Shown here: positions 34,547 to 45,897 of the stretch, piece after piece
Layout of the letters: each line of letters starts with the position of its first letter
How positions within the stretch are numbered: position 1 is the stretch's first letter
Translations under genes and position numbers: made by a program
The notes under the pieces: generated by a model
Seen by the model: the letters and a program-made list of their open reading frames with translations, nothing else
Databases searched by the model: none
Told to the model about the DNA's origin: nothing
Assembly: GCF_011386835.1 (NCBI RefSeq)
Contig: NC_088797.1
Coordinates: forward strand, 96,544,264 to 96,608,263
Length of the DNA: 64,000 bases
Reading direction: 5' to 3'
Origin: Chrysemys picta bellii
Lineage: Eukaryota; Chordata; Testudines; Emydidae

Positions 34547-34648
34547 CTGGGAATTGGTCCTGCTTTGAGCAGGGGGTTGGACTAGATGACCTCTTGAGGT
34601 CCCTTCCAACTCTGATATTCTATGATTCTATGATTCTATGATTCAATG

Positions 34649-34800
34649 GGACTGGATGACAGGGGATAAATCACTTGATAAATTGCCCTGTTCTAGTCGT
34701 TCCCTTTGAAGCATCTGGCATTGGCCATTGTCAGAAGACAGGATACTGGGCTAGATGGACCAATGGTCTGACCCAGTATGGCCAGTCTTATATTCTTATA
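34649..34800 (+). mobile_element. 3' end of the old CR1 LINE
   Basis: This segment completes the element interrupted at 32214. It reads GGACTGGATGACAGGGGATA, then CATCTGGCATTGGCCATTGTC, then GATACTGGGCTAGATGGACC and ends in a TTCTTATA tail, a CR1/L3-type 3' untranslated end distinct from that of the younger copy. Confidence 0.82.
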
Positions 34801-34804
34801 CCTT

Positions 34805-35255
34805 CATAATACAGACGACTTTGGCGACACTGGAATCCAAAAGATTTTGCCATCTTGCCTTCAATCTGCCAAATGCACATTCCAACTATCTTGAAACTGC
34901 TACGTGTGTAATTAAACTTTCTTCTGCCAAGTGCTCTTTGGCTAGGGTATCATAATGAGTCAGGACAGAAGAGGGTAAGCAGAGGGTAAAGTAACAGTGG
35001 ACACAGATAACACAGTTATCAATGGGTATTTGGAGGAGAAAATAAGGTATCATCAGCAACCTGGCATCATGTAACTTGCTGGCAATTCCACATTGGTGTT
35101 CTGCTTTTGTGGTCAACAAAGGCCCGTATAATGTTCAAGTAGTATCCTTTGCGGTTGACACATTCATGTGCTCCTTATGGCAGGCCCCAGCACAGTTTGG
35201 GAAGCCAATTCTTTCAAAGCCAGCTATTATTTCAAGCATATTGCAAATGTCCACC
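34805..35255 (-). pseudogene. PIF/Harbinger transposase remnant, catalytic and C-terminal part
   Basis: Minus-strand translation gives GFERIGFPNCAGACHKEHMN, then HDARLLMIPYFLLQIP, then YDTLAKEHLAEES and LECAFGRLKARWQNLLDS. These correspond to the Harbinger blocks MGFPNCGGAIDGTHIP, VHDARVFRNS and VECAFGRLKARW. The DGTHIP Asp is lost and several stops are present. It faces the plus-strand Myb/SANT gene, the same convergent layout as in the element at 1.2-4.9 kb. Confidence 0.82.
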
Positions 35256-35540
35256 ATCCACAGATGATACAAAATTACTCAGAATAGTTAAGTCCAAAAC
35301 TGACTGCGAAGAGTTACAAAGGGATCTCACAAAACTGGGTGACTGAGCAACAGAATTGCAGATGAAATTCAATGTTGATAAATGCAAAGTAATGCACACT
35401 GGAAAACATAATTCCAACTACACATAATAAATGGTGGGGTCTAAATTACAGTCATCACTCAGAAAGAGATCTTGGAGTCATTGTGGATAGTTCTCTGAAA
35501 ACATTTGCTCAATGTACAGCATCAGTCAAAATTCTACTAC
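35256..35540 (+). mobile_element. Internal CR1 fragment inside the Harbinger transposase
   Basis: This 285-bp piece matches the old CR1 at about 31355-31625 at roughly 95% by eye, including the same in-frame TGA (GTGACTGAGCAACAGAATTG) and the same short deletions. It has neither a CR1 3' end nor a tail, so it did not arrive as a normal 5'-truncated insertion. It splits the transposase reading between LEII/VDIC and the VGAVVVEF block. Confidence 0.8.
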
Positions 35541-35700
35541 CACAGCACCAACAGCTGACTTGCCAACACTAAACTGGTTAGCTATGCACTTGTAGCAGTG
35601 CGGGGTAGCCAGCCTGCAGGTGGCAATAGCAACCTCCTTCTGGACTGGTATGACTTCCCTCAGGTAAAATTGCTGCAAGAGATATTTCAATTTTCCCCCT
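35541..35700 (-). pseudogene. PIF/Harbinger transposase remnant, N-terminal part
   Basis: The minus frame reads PVQKEVAIATCRLATPHCYK then CIANQFSVGKSAVGAVVVEF. This matches the helix-turn-helix block of Harbinger transposases (VEKQVAI-LWKLATPDSYR, ANQFGVGKSTV). It is the upstream part of the gene at 34805-35255 with the CR1 fragment in between. Similarity fades beyond 35700. Confidence 0.85.
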
Positions 35701-38700
35701 TGCTGATTATTGGAACAGGGAATGAATCAATCCAAGCTGCATCTGATAAAAACCACACTACTTGATTAAATGTTCCTGATTTGAGCTCTATAACTCAAAA
35801 ATGAAGTAATTTAAAAGAGTTTAGGGCAGTTTAAAAAGGTTTGATGAACTCAGACGTCTCTGCATCATTCTATCCTGCTTCCTACAATGCTCTGGGTAGT
35901 GTAAAATGACACCACCTATCTGTTTTGGGATCTGTCCTCTGTACAAATACATCTGAAGAAAATTATTTATAAAAAAAACATACCTGAGATACAACCATCT
36001 GGAGAAAATAAAATTGAATGATGTGTTGTCATTCTCTATATTGCAGTGTGTGTTCTGCCTAGAAACTATGTTCAGTATTCTACATTCTTCTCTGTTTGAT
36101 ATAAAGACAACTTGCTGCCCCCCTGATTTGTTCATAAATGGCTGACAGGATTAATTTTCCTCTCCATGTTTCCTTTTAGTATGCTTTTAGTTACTGACTT
36201 TACTGGACACTCCATTTATTCTGTGATGAGGACAATTGTTAAAATAGAGACATTTCTAGAAGCATCAACTACATTTTATTTTGTTGCATAAAGAATTTCT
36301 GTCTCAGATTAGAATAAAAAGCAAGAAATGTATCTATATTTAAAGGGATGATATACATTTAAAGCTGCATGGCTTTCAAATAGCACAACAGGAATGTTAA
36401 ACTCAGTATACTAAGGTGTCAGCTAACGAGTCTCAGAAGGATGTTTTTTTTTTAACAGTTGTGATAGTGATTTTATGTTATTTATGCCTGAGATGTTTGA
36501 TATAATTATTACTCAGTCTGAATTCCAGTAATGTACAAGAGTAAGAACAATCTCCAACAGTTTAGAATCTTAAAGTGTTGCTATATACCGTAATGGATTA
36601 TAAAACATTTTATAAACGAATACATGGTTCATATGAATAATTAACTATATGCTGCTGAAAAGAAATATTTCTTAGGATGCAATGCAAAATTCTGCTCTGG
36701 CATTCCAATTTTACTATGGCGAGGGGAAATGTTTCACAGCACTATAGTATGTTATGAAAAGACTCTCACATACAAGAGTCAATAAATTAATTGAGGACAC
36801 ATGTTTAGCAAGATGCCAGTGAAATGAAGGTGAAAAAAAGAGAAAAGTGATGAATTAGAAATAATTTGTTAGCTTTTAAAACAGTGAAGAAACAGAGGTT
36901 TTTAACTGAGGAACAAAAAGCCATTTTTGGCACAGGTGCCTTAATTAATAAATTATTTGCTATTAAAGAGATTGGCATATGAATATTTTTATTACATGCT
37001 AAAAGAATATTCATTGGAGAGTGATCAAAAAGACAAGTGGCAGATCTAGATTTGATGAACACATCTTACAGATAACTTAAAACTAGAGGAATGACTGCAG
37101 CCTCATTTAGGAACACAACATGGTACTTCAGATTCAGCTTCTGCCTTTGCAATATCATCTTGCTTCTGTTATATATAGACTCCACAAAACTACAGAATTA
37201 AATTTAGACATATTAATATTAGAATCTTCCTCCTTTATTCCAAGATAATCACAGATACAATTTATATGATTTAGATTAAAAGAAATGAAGGTAATTTATA
37301 CACTTATTTTATATTTAGTCACAGAAACCATATTCAGTAGCTTGAACTAATTGCCAAGGATCTTGAAGGCTAGTAGCAATGCAGACACATTTAACAGCTA
37401 CCAGAAAGGGGATTCAGAGTTACACCTGAATAGTCTCATTTAGTTAAGCCATGTGTGTTCACAGATGTCTATATTTGGAATCAGTGTGAAAATACATTGT
37501 GACTCAAAATACTTTTTCTAACCACTGATACAATGATTTTGGAATGTTACAGTCTGGGAAGGAGAGGTCTGGTGAAAAGAGTGAAAAAAGAGATGGAGAT
37601 GAGGTGAACATCACTTCTCTGGAGATGGAAGCAGGTTTTGTTATTTTTTCTACAAATCATGGACTAAACTCTGGGACTGCTCTCAAGTCATGGAAAGGTT
37701 ATAAAATGAGCCAGTAAATACCCGCAATTTAGAGAAGGGTGTTTTAACTTTGCTTTTTCCTTAAACATAAATAGGTATTCTGCAATGTCACCATGCAAGT
37801 AGTCAGAAGACCCATGCAAAGTGAGCTGGAAAGCTGTGAGTGACAGGACAGGAGTATTTGCCAATACGGGTGGATTAGGCCAATTGGAGAGTAGCTCACA
37901 TATATACCACATAGCATTCATGACCCAAAGAAATCAATGCAAAAAAACAAAAACAGGCCACATGTCTGGAATATCTTCATTTTTGTGCACTGATCAGTGT
38001 ATTAGGGGAGGCAGAGCCCACTCTCCCACACAGCTCAGTAAGGCTCCTAGTCACCCCTGACCCTGGGTTCTTCCTGAATTGCAACCTGAACCAAGTTTTC
38101 AGCATGCCAGAACAACATTTTGGTATTGAACAACACCACTAGCTAAATTTATCGAGTACATAGTGACACTGCAAATGAAAGGGGATTTGTTCTCAGGGAA
38201 CAGCCAAGTTCCTTGGTTTTAAAATATTTTAAAGCATGCTTGTAAATTTTAATAGGTGGATTTTATGCCAATATCTAGTTACATCAATTAGCAGTCAACA
38301 TCCTAAATAAATAATAATAATAATAGCAGTCTTTCCGTCTCAAGGTGATTTTTCCTATAGGACTGGGATGAAAGGAGCTCTAGAAAGCTACAGGAAAGCT
38401 GTATGTTATTTTCTTAAAGATTAACATATCATTTTACAACTTCCTATCACAGTAGCTCATGTTTGTTATATTATATAAGTATTATATTATGCCAATATTT
38501 CTTTTTAAAAAATATTGCTACTGGCCAGTTATTCTTAGCAAGCTCTCTGGAATCACAAAGCGATGCCAGGGGCTCAATTACAGGATGCAGGGGCTCAATT
38601 TATACAAAGACACACAAACATAATTCAGTAAAACCTGCATACCGCTAAGAACAGTGTGACTGAACAATGATGGTAGCTAAGGTTATTCTCTCTCAGAAGT
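35701..38700. other. Intron sequence, no gene seen
   Basis: AT-rich, apparently unique intron. I looked for the right terminus of the second Harbinger element (complement of GGGTATGTCTAC) and did not see it. A few AATAA/ATA-rich microsatellites occur near 38310-38325. Confidence 0.6.
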
Positions 38701-38708
38701 ATATAGAT

Positions 38709-38725
38709 ACACACACACACACACA
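38709..38725. repeat. AC dinucleotide microsatellite
   Basis: About eight uninterrupted AC units. Confidence 0.9.
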
Positions 38726-39009
38726 AAACATGTCAAGTGCATGGTTTCTGTATAGTATAACCACTTGACTTCAATGGAGTTATGCCAAAGTATATTGCCT
38801 GAAAATCTGACCCTCTAAGTTTAATAACTATGAGGCAATGAAACAAGTAACAAAGAGAAGATGTAAAAAATCATCAGAATGTGAGACAGTTTAGGATAGA
38901 TTAGTCCCACACCTATTAAGGATGTTTAGATGCAATAAAATCAATCCTCATATGATACAGGAGGATGGAATAGGCTGAAATTTTTAACCTTTTAACAACC
39001 AAAATAACA

Positions 39010-39080
39010 AAACATAATGGGTGAAATCCTGGGGAAGTTTTACCATTGACTTCAGTGGGGTCAGGATTTCACTCACCAAA
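39010..39080. repeat. Palindromic miniature element with matching ends
   Basis: Ends GGGTGAAATCCTG and CAGGATTTCACTCACC are inverted repeats around the core ACCATTGACTTCAGTGGGG. This is the clearest copy of the small palindromic family noted at 21245 and elsewhere. Confidence 0.65.
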
Positions 39081-40320
39081 TTTTAGTTCCTACAACCAAA
39101 TACTCACAGGTATTAGAGGGGTGGGGGAGATAGACGGGGATCTAGAACCAACTACTTAAAACTATCAATCTAAGAGAAAGACAGCACACTCATGGAATCA
39201 AATACTTTTCTTGTATTGGGATGGGAACCATACCCATAAATAAAAATATATAAGGGCAGAATATGGCCTGTGTTAAAAAGTGTATCCTTCCCTGGAAATA
39301 CGTTTCTGGTCAAAACAATTTCTCTAAACGTAAAAGTAACACATTAATTATTTCGAATGTATATTAAATAAAACTATGTTGTATATATTTTTAAAAAGTC
39401 TCTTCCAGAAAAAAGTCTTAACATATTAAACTAGAAAAAATAATCTCTCCCCCCGTGTCCACATCCAAAAATGAGATTTTGTAAAATTCTGATATTTCAC
39501 CTGAGTGTTTGTGGATACTATTCTGCAAATAACCATTATTTCATTTAGTTTAAATGTCTGCCTGATACTGAATATACAGTATAACACCACTAACTACAGT
39601 CTTGAAAAAGTTCTATTCTGAAACAGTAACTAATTTTTCTTGTTGGGCTGGACGCACACCTATAGTGGAATACACCTGAGCAATCACTCGAAGAAGAAGT
39701 ACTCTTATTAGCTCTCATAGTAAAGAGTGAACAAATATACTTTGCCCATTGGCTGGTAAATTTTCATAAATTCTGCAAAATGAAGTAACTGTAGATTAAG
39801 GGTGAAATTTACCCCTTTGCAGAGGGTGCAACACATAGATCCCACTTAAGCCCTATTTTGAGGCCCAACAGGGCTTACGTACAATTTAAGTGGTGGATAT
39901 AGGCCTTGTGCCAATCCTCCACAAAGGAGTAAATTTCACTTTGTAAAAAACACAACTTTAAAAATAAGCCATAGGGTACACTACAAATTAAACACTACAA
40001 TTGCTAAAAGTAAAGGACTAACTTATTAACAATTAAATGAATTGGACCAACGTGGTACGTGAATCACTTTACAGAGTTGTTACTTGCTTCAGATATACCG
40101 CAGGCACCATGTACCCGTAGGTGACCAAAGTTGGTAGAATTGGAACCAGTGACTAACTGTTTTGTATGCCCTTGCATTCAGATCCAGTAACAGTTTCAAA
40201 ATTCACTTTTTGTTCCAGAGTTACAAGCCAATATGTTGCAGAAACTTGACTTGCAAATTTATTAAGAGATCCAACCTGGAACATAATAAGAAATGGAGTT
40301 CTTTACTGGAAAGGAAGGAG
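39081..40320. other. Intron sequence, no gene seen
   Basis: No coding or clear repeat signal. Confidence 0.6.
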
Positions 40321-40324
40321 AGCC

Positions 40325-40490
40325 TTCCAGTTAAGGACCTGGATTAGAGATCTGGGTTCAGTTGCTGGCCATAGATTTCCTTTGTGACCTTGGGCAAATC
40401 ACTTAGTTCTTCTATGCCTCAATTTTTCATCTCTAAAATTGGGATAACACTTCCTCAGTATGAATTATTTATGAGATTCACTTCAGTTAG
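40325..40490 (+). repeat. MIR-type SINE
   Basis: The stretch GTGACCTTGGGCAAATCACTT followed by CTATGCCTCAATTTTTCATC and AAAATTGGGATAA is the classic central and 3' part of MIR-family CORE-SINEs. Just upstream, GATCTGGGTTCAGTTGCTGG is the remnant of the tRNA-derived head with its B box. Old and mutated. Confidence 0.82.
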
Positions 40491-40990
40491 TTCACCACTT
40501 GCTAACACTTCCATATGGGAAGTAGAGTTTTCATTAACCCTGTAAACACCCATAGTTCTTTGCAAAGGCATCTCAATTTATTGTAATACCCATGGTTTGA
40601 CCTGGTTATCTGTTATACCACAAATAAATTGGCCTCTAATTAGTCTGTTGAAATTCAAAGTCAATTGTCACAACTGAACATTGGTTTCTTGAAAAGAATA
40701 TGCATCTATCTTAAGTGACAATCTTGCATTCTGTAACAGACTGCTGAACCCAGGAGAGGGCTAGAAGAAGATCAACAACCCAGTCAGAGCAAAGATATTA
40801 TGTAGCCCATTGAGGGCACACCTTGATCAAACAGGGAAAGAAATATGTAGTCAGAAAAGAGCTGGAAGATTATTTTTATTCCTTTAGATTTTGTTAACTT
40901 TGGCAGGAATGGACTTGTGTGACTAAGCCACCTTAGTGATCCAACAGGGCTGACAGCTGGAGGACCACGAGGGAAAACACAAAGTTGGTC
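40491..40990. other. Intron sequence, no gene seen
   Basis: No feature recognised. Confidence 0.5.
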
Positions 40991-40994
40991 AGAG

Positions 40995-41325
40995 TGGGAA
41001 ACTAGGGAAGGCCTATGGGAATGTCCTTCGAGAGGTCTACAGATGTGGACTGAGCCCTACTGGAGTGTGCCATCACTCTATGAGACCCACTTTGACAGTC
41101 TTTGCATGGAAATGGGCTACCCCTTCATCCTCTCTGCAAAAGGTACAAATAGTCTGGAAGAGGTCTTGAAGGTCATAGTCCTGTCAAGGTAAAAGGTGAG
41201 AGCCCTCCAGACATATAGTGTACGGAGGCCGATTTCTTCCCTGGAGGCATGAAACTCAGGGGACAGACTGGATTCTTGGCATGTTACCACCCAGAGACGA
41301 GGTAGGTCTACTCAACCAAGAAGGG
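40995..41325 (-). mobile_element. DIRS recombinase fragment
   Basis: Shared words with the DIRS element at 15350-15660 include TATGGGAATGTCCTTC, GGACTGAGC and CTTCCCTGGAGGCATGA, in the same order and orientation. On the minus strand this corresponds to the tyrosine-recombinase C-terminal region. Only about 330 bp survive, directly abutting the CR1 that begins near 41330. Confidence 0.65.
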
Positions 41326-41329
41326 GAAA

Positions 41330-42812
41330 AGCATCTTCATGCACAGACTCCACAACCCAGTGAGGAGAGCTTTAAACCTAGCTAACCTAGTGAGGAGGGC
41401 TTTAAACTAGGTTCGAAGAGGGCAGGTGACCAAAGCCCACAGGTAAGTCAAAAATATGGAGGCCTGGGAGAAGGGTTGGAATTTGGGGAGAGCATGGGCT
41501 GGTATAGCAGGGATAAGGCCAAGACAAGACAGAACTGGGAGTGGGGAATCAAATCAGTATCTTAGATGTCTGTATACTAATGCAAGAATTATGGGGAATA
41601 AGCAGGAAGAACTTGAAATGCTAGTAAATAAACACAACTATGATATAGTTGGCATCACAGGGACTTAGTGGGATAATACGCATGACTGTAATATTGGTAT
41701 AGAAGGGTACGGCTTGCTCAGGAAGGACAGGCAGGGAAAAAAGGGAGGAGGTGTTGCCGTATATATTAAAAATGTATACACTTGGACTGAGGTTGAGATG
41801 GAAATAGGAGACAGACTTGTTGAAAGTCTCTGGGTAAGGATAAAAAGGGTAAAAACAAGGGTAATGTCATGGGAGGGATCTACTGCAGACCACCTAACCA
41901 GGAAGGAGTAGTGGATGAGGCTTTTTTTAAGCAATTAACAAAATCATCCAAAGCACAGGGCTTTGTGGTGATGGGGGACTTCAACTACTCAGTCATCTGT
42001 TGGGAAAATTATCCAGTAAGTTCTTGGAATGTATTGGAGACCATTTTTTATTTCAGAAGGTGGAGAAAGCTGCTTGGGAGACACTGTTCTAAATTTGTTT
42101 TTGATAAATAGGGAGGAACTGATTGAGAATTTGAAAGTGGAAGACAGCTTGGGTGAAAGTAATCATGAAATGGTAGAATTCATGATACTAAGGAATGGTA
42201 GGAGGGAGAACAGCAAAATAAAGACAATGGATTTCAAGAAGGCAGACTTTAGCAAACTGAGGGAGTTGGTAGGTAAGATCCCATGGGAAGCAAGCCTAAG
42301 GGGAAGAACAATTGAAGACAGTTTGAAGTTTTTCAAAGAGACATTATTAAGGGCACAAGAGCAAACTATCCCACTATGTAGGAAAGATAGGAAGTATGGC
42401 AAGAGACCACACTGGCTTAACCAGGCGATCTTCAATGATCTAAAAATCAAAAAAGAGTCCTACAAAAAGTGGAAACTAGGTCAAATTATAAAAGATAAAT
42501 ATAAACAAATAACACAAGTATGTAGGGACAAAATTAGAAAGGCCAAGGCACAAAATGAGATCAAACTAGCTAGAGACATAAAGGGTAACAAGAAAACATT
42601 CTAAAAACACATTAAAAGCAAGAGTAAGACCAAGGACAGGATAGTCCTGTTATTCAATGGGGGGGCAGGGGAACAATAACAGAAAAGGTGGAAATGGCAG
42701 AGGTGCTTAATGTTGGACGTCTAACATAGTGAATGCTAGTGAAAATGAAGTAGGATCAGAGGCTAAAATAGGGAAAGAACAAGTTAGAAATTACTTAGAC
42801 AAGTTAAAACAA
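41330..42812 (+). mobile_element. CR1 LINE, ORF1 end and ORF2 endonuclease
   Basis: The first 100 bases translate to NPVRRALNLANLVRRALN, the C-terminal tail typical of CR1 ORF1. ORF2 starts with YLRCLYTNARIMGNKQEELE and continues through DIVGITGT, KGGGVAVYIKN, GGIYCRPPN and FVVMGDFNY. After frame changes near 41870 and 42030 it gives [20 protein letters not shown] and a long open linker frame to 42604. The reverse transcriptase is missing: a Penelope piece replaces it at about 42815 and the CR1 3' end follows at 43066. Confidence 0.85.
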
Positions 42813-42814
42813 TG

Positions 42815-43065
42815 AGGTACCTTAGAGACTAACAAATTTTTTTGGGCATAAGAATTACAACAAAAAACTTCAAAAACAGACTCCAACAAGAAACTGTAGA
42901 ACTGGAATTAATTTGCAAACTGGACACCATCAAATTAGGCCTGAATAAAGACTGGGAATGGATGGGTCACTACGAAAAGTAATTTTCCCTCTGCTGAAAC
43001 TCACACCTTCTTGTCAACTGTTGGAAACAGGCCACCTTGATTGCATTGGCCTCGTTAGCACTTTT
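42815..43065 (+). mobile_element. Penelope-like element piece with inverted 5' part
   Basis: The part from about 42857 reads NFKNRLQ-like, then ETVELELICKLDTIKLGLNK and DWEWMGHY. This is the C-terminus of the GIY-YIG endonuclease of the abundant turtle Penelope element. Directly before it, CCTTAGAGACTAAC and GGGCATAAG (42827-42856) are the 3' end of the same element in the opposite orientation (compare 12281-12382). The two parts are joined head to head. No clear target-site duplication was found. Confidence 0.72.
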
Positions 43066-43328
43066 TAACTGCTGAGGATAGAACGAGAAGCAATGGGCTT
43101 AAATTGCAGGGAGGTTTAGGTTGGACATTAGGAAAAACTTCCTAACTGTGAGGGTGGTTAAGCACTGGAATAAACTGCCTAGGGAGGTTGTGGAATCTCC
43201 ATCATTGGAGATTTTTAAGAGCAGGTTAGACAAATACCTGTCAAGGATGGTCTAGATAATACTTCGTCCTGCCATGAGTGCAGGGAACTGGACTAGATGA
43301 CCTCTTGAGGTCCCTTCCAGCCCTTTTA
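43066..43328 (+). mobile_element. CR1 LINE 3' end
   Basis: The text AAATTGCAGGGAGGTTTAGG, then GTGGAATCTCCATCATTGGA, then GACTAGATGACCTCTTGAGG is the standard C-terminus and 3' untranslated end of a CR1. The tail repeats are missing and another CR1 begins at once. It is most simply the end of the copy starting at 41330. Confidence 0.82.
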
Positions 43329-43537
43329 GACTTGATTCTGACCAAACTGGAGGAATTGGTAGTGAATCTAAAGATGGAAAGCAATTTGGGTGAAAGTGAT
43401 CATGAAATGATAATTTCATGATTCCAAGGAATGGAAGAAGTGAGAGCAGCAGAATAAGGACAATGGTCTTCACAAAAGCAGACTTTAACAAACTCAGAGA
43501 ATTGGTAGGTGAGGTCCCATGGGAAGAAAATCTAAGA
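43329..43537 (+). mobile_element. Host CR1, segment 1 (endonuclease end)
   Basis: This is the start of the CR1 that hosts the following stack of insertions. It begins within the endonuclease (LDLILTKLEELVVNLKMESN style) and reaches the linker. Its sequence is of the same subfamily as 42100-42300. Confidence 0.78.
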
Positions 43538-43851
43538 CAGGGATTCTCAACCTTTTTCTTTCTGAGCCCCCCCGGATATAAAAATTCCATGGCCCACCTG
43601 TACACAACAACTGGTTTTCTGCATATAAAAGCCAGGGGCGGTATTAGGGGGGCAGCAGGCAGGGCAAATGACTGGGCCCCAGGGCCCCAGAGAAGCTAAG
43701 TTGCTCAGGTTTTGGCTTCAGCCCCATGTGGCGGGGCTTTGGCTTTCTGCCCTGGGCCCCAGTGAGTCTAACGCTGGCCCTGCTTGGAGGACCCCCTGAA
43801 ATCTGCTCCCAGCCCCCCAGGGGGCCCCGGATCCCTGGTTGAGAACCATTG
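43538..43851. mobile_element. hAT-type MITE inside host CR1
   Basis: Ends CAGGGATTCTCAACCTTTTT and CTGGTTGAGAACCATTG are inverted repeats. Flanks ATCTAAGA (43530-43537) and ATCTAAGC (43852-43859) form an 8-bp duplication with one mutation, and the CR1 reads on after removal. The inner block near 43760-43785 matches the inner block of the MITE at 9021. Confidence 0.9.
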
Positions 43852-44591
43852 ATCTAAGCAATGAAGGAGCACAGGAAAGCTGACAATTTCTCAACAAGAC
43901 AATATAAAAAGGCACAAACTATCCTGATGTGAAGAAAAGGTCGAAAAATGGTAAGAGGCCAACAAGGTTCTATCAGGAGTTCTTCAATTACTTTAAAAAT
44001 AAAAAAAGGGATCCAAGAAAAGTGGAAATATGGACAAATTGCTAAGGACTAGTACAAAAGAAAAGTACAAGCATGTAGGTACAAAATTAGAAAGGCTAAG
44101 GCACAAAATAAGATACACCTAGCAAAGGAAATAAAAGATAATAGGAAGAGGTCCTTTAAATATATTAGGAGCGAGAGAGAGACAAAGGAAAGAGTAGGTC
44201 CTTTACTTAGTAGGGAAGGAGACCTAATGATGGATGACATCAAGAAAGCTGAGGTGTTTAATGCCTATTTCATTTGTCTTCACTAAAAAGGTAAACAGTG
44301 ACAAGATATTCAAACACAATTAACTACAATAACAAGGGGAAAACAATGCAAGCCAAAATAGGGAAAGAACAGGTTAAATAATATTTAGATAAGTTGCATG
44401 TACTCAAGTCAGCAGATCCTGATGAAATTCATCCTAGGGTACTTAAGGAACTAGCTTAAGCAATCTTGGAACCATGAGTAATTATTTTCAAGAAGTCATA
44501 GAGGATGGGTTATGTCCCAGAGGACTGGAGAACGGCAAATATAGTACTAAGCTTTGAAAAGGGAAACAAAGAGGACTTGGAGACTTATAAC
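43852..44591 (+). mobile_element. Host CR1, segment 2 (linker and start of RT)
   Basis: It continues the linker (GCAAGAGGCC, AGGCTAAGGCACAAAATAAG) and enters the reverse-transcriptase start: residues like [15 protein letters not shown] appear near 44411-44457. It stops exactly at ACTTATAAC (44583-44591), the duplicated target of the next insertion. Confidence 0.78.
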
Positions 44592-45764
44592 TAAGGTTGC
44601 GAGTTTGTCTTGGAGGTCACAGAAAGTCACAGATTCCGTGACTTTCTGGGACCTCTGCGACTTCTGCAGCAGCCAATGCAGCTGGTCCCGGGGCCGCCTG
44701 AGCAGCTCAGGCAGCCCCTGGGCCAGCCGCACTGACCGCTGCTGCAAGAGTTTGGGTGTTGGAGGGGGCTCAAGGATGGCGCGTGGGAGGGGGTGGGGCT
44801 CTGGGCAGCGCTTACCTCAGGGAGGCTCCCCAGAAGTGGCGACATCCCTTGGCTTCTATGCGGAGGGACCAGGGGGCTCTGCGTCCTGCCTCTGCTTGCA
44901 GGCACTGCCCCTGCAGTTCCCATTTGCCCCATTTCCTGGCCAATGGGAGCTACGGAGCCAGCGCTCAGGGTGAAGGCAGCATGCAGAGCTGCTTACCCAC
45001 GTCTTCACCTAGGAGCTGAGGGATGTCGCCACTTCCGGGGAGGCATGGAGCCGGGTATGGAGCCTGCCAGTCCCTCCAACCCCCCCACGCCAGCACCAGC
45101 GGGGGTCCTGGGTTCCCCCCCCCCCCCCGAGCACCCGCAGCACCCGCCGGGCCACCTTCCCCCAACTTAGTCAGGGTATATAGTACAAGTCAGGGACAGG
45201 TCATGGGCTGTGAATTTTTATTTACGGCCTGTAACCTGTCCATGACTTTTACTAAAAATACCTGTGACTAAAACTTAGCCTTACTGATAACCAAGCCTAT
45301 GATTAAATCACAGAGGTTGCGGAAGTCACGGAATCCGTCATTTCCAGCGACCTCCGTGACTTCAGCCTGCAGTGGTCTGGAGCTGCAGGATCCCCCACTG
45401 CCTGCGGGGGCAGGGAACTGTGGGGTACCCCCACTGCCTCTGGTGGCCCCTGTAGCTCCTGGCTGCTGCGGGAGGCAGGGGAACCCTCACACCTGCTGGC
45501 TGCCGTGGGCGCCAGTGGAACCCCTGAGGTCATGGGTCGCGATGGTGGGGATCCCCTGAGCTCCGGGCCACCGGGGGTGATGGGAGAACCCCCGTACTCC
45601 CGTGAGGTGGGGGCCCCAGAGCTGCTGGCCTGGCGGGGGAACCCCCGGGCTCCCGGCCCACTGGGGGTGGCAGGGGAACCCCCGAGCTTCTGGCCCTTAC
45701 AGGCAGTGGTGGACCCCTGACGCTGCAGGTGCAGGGTATCCCACAGCCCCTAGCTGCTGCAGGC

Positions 45765-45872
45765 AGCTCCTAGCCCCTGCACAGCTGCCCCACTGCAGGC
45801 GGCTCCTAGCCCCTGCGCAGCTGCCCCACTGCAGGCGGCTCCTAGCCCCTGCGCAGCTGCCCCACTGCAGGT
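45765..45872. repeat. 36-bp tandem repeat, three copies
   Basis: Three units of CTCCTAGCCCCTGCGCAGC followed by TGCCCCACTGCAGG occur with nearly perfect identity, starting at 45765, 45801 and 45837. A recent local expansion within the palindromic element. Confidence 0.92.
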
Positions 45873-45897
45873 GGTGTCGGGACCCACAGATCCCCAT

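Larger units (their letters stand above)
32215..34643 (+). mobile_element. Younger CR1 LINE, 5'-truncated, nested in the old CR1
   Basis: The insertion starts within the endonuclease region and ends in the typical CR1 3' tail, with ATTCTATG units at about 34613-34643. The direct repeat CAATG at 32210-32214 and 34644-34648 marks the target duplication, and the old CR1 3' end continues uninterrupted after removal. Its ORF2 has one in-frame stop and one frameshift, far fewer than its host. CR1 lacks a poly-A tail and uses these short 3' repeats, as seen here. Confidence 0.9.

Noticed and set aside
34613..34643. Short regular repeats (ATTCTATG) as a CRISPR-like array
   Set aside because: Units are contiguous without spacers and are the normal CR1 3' tail.
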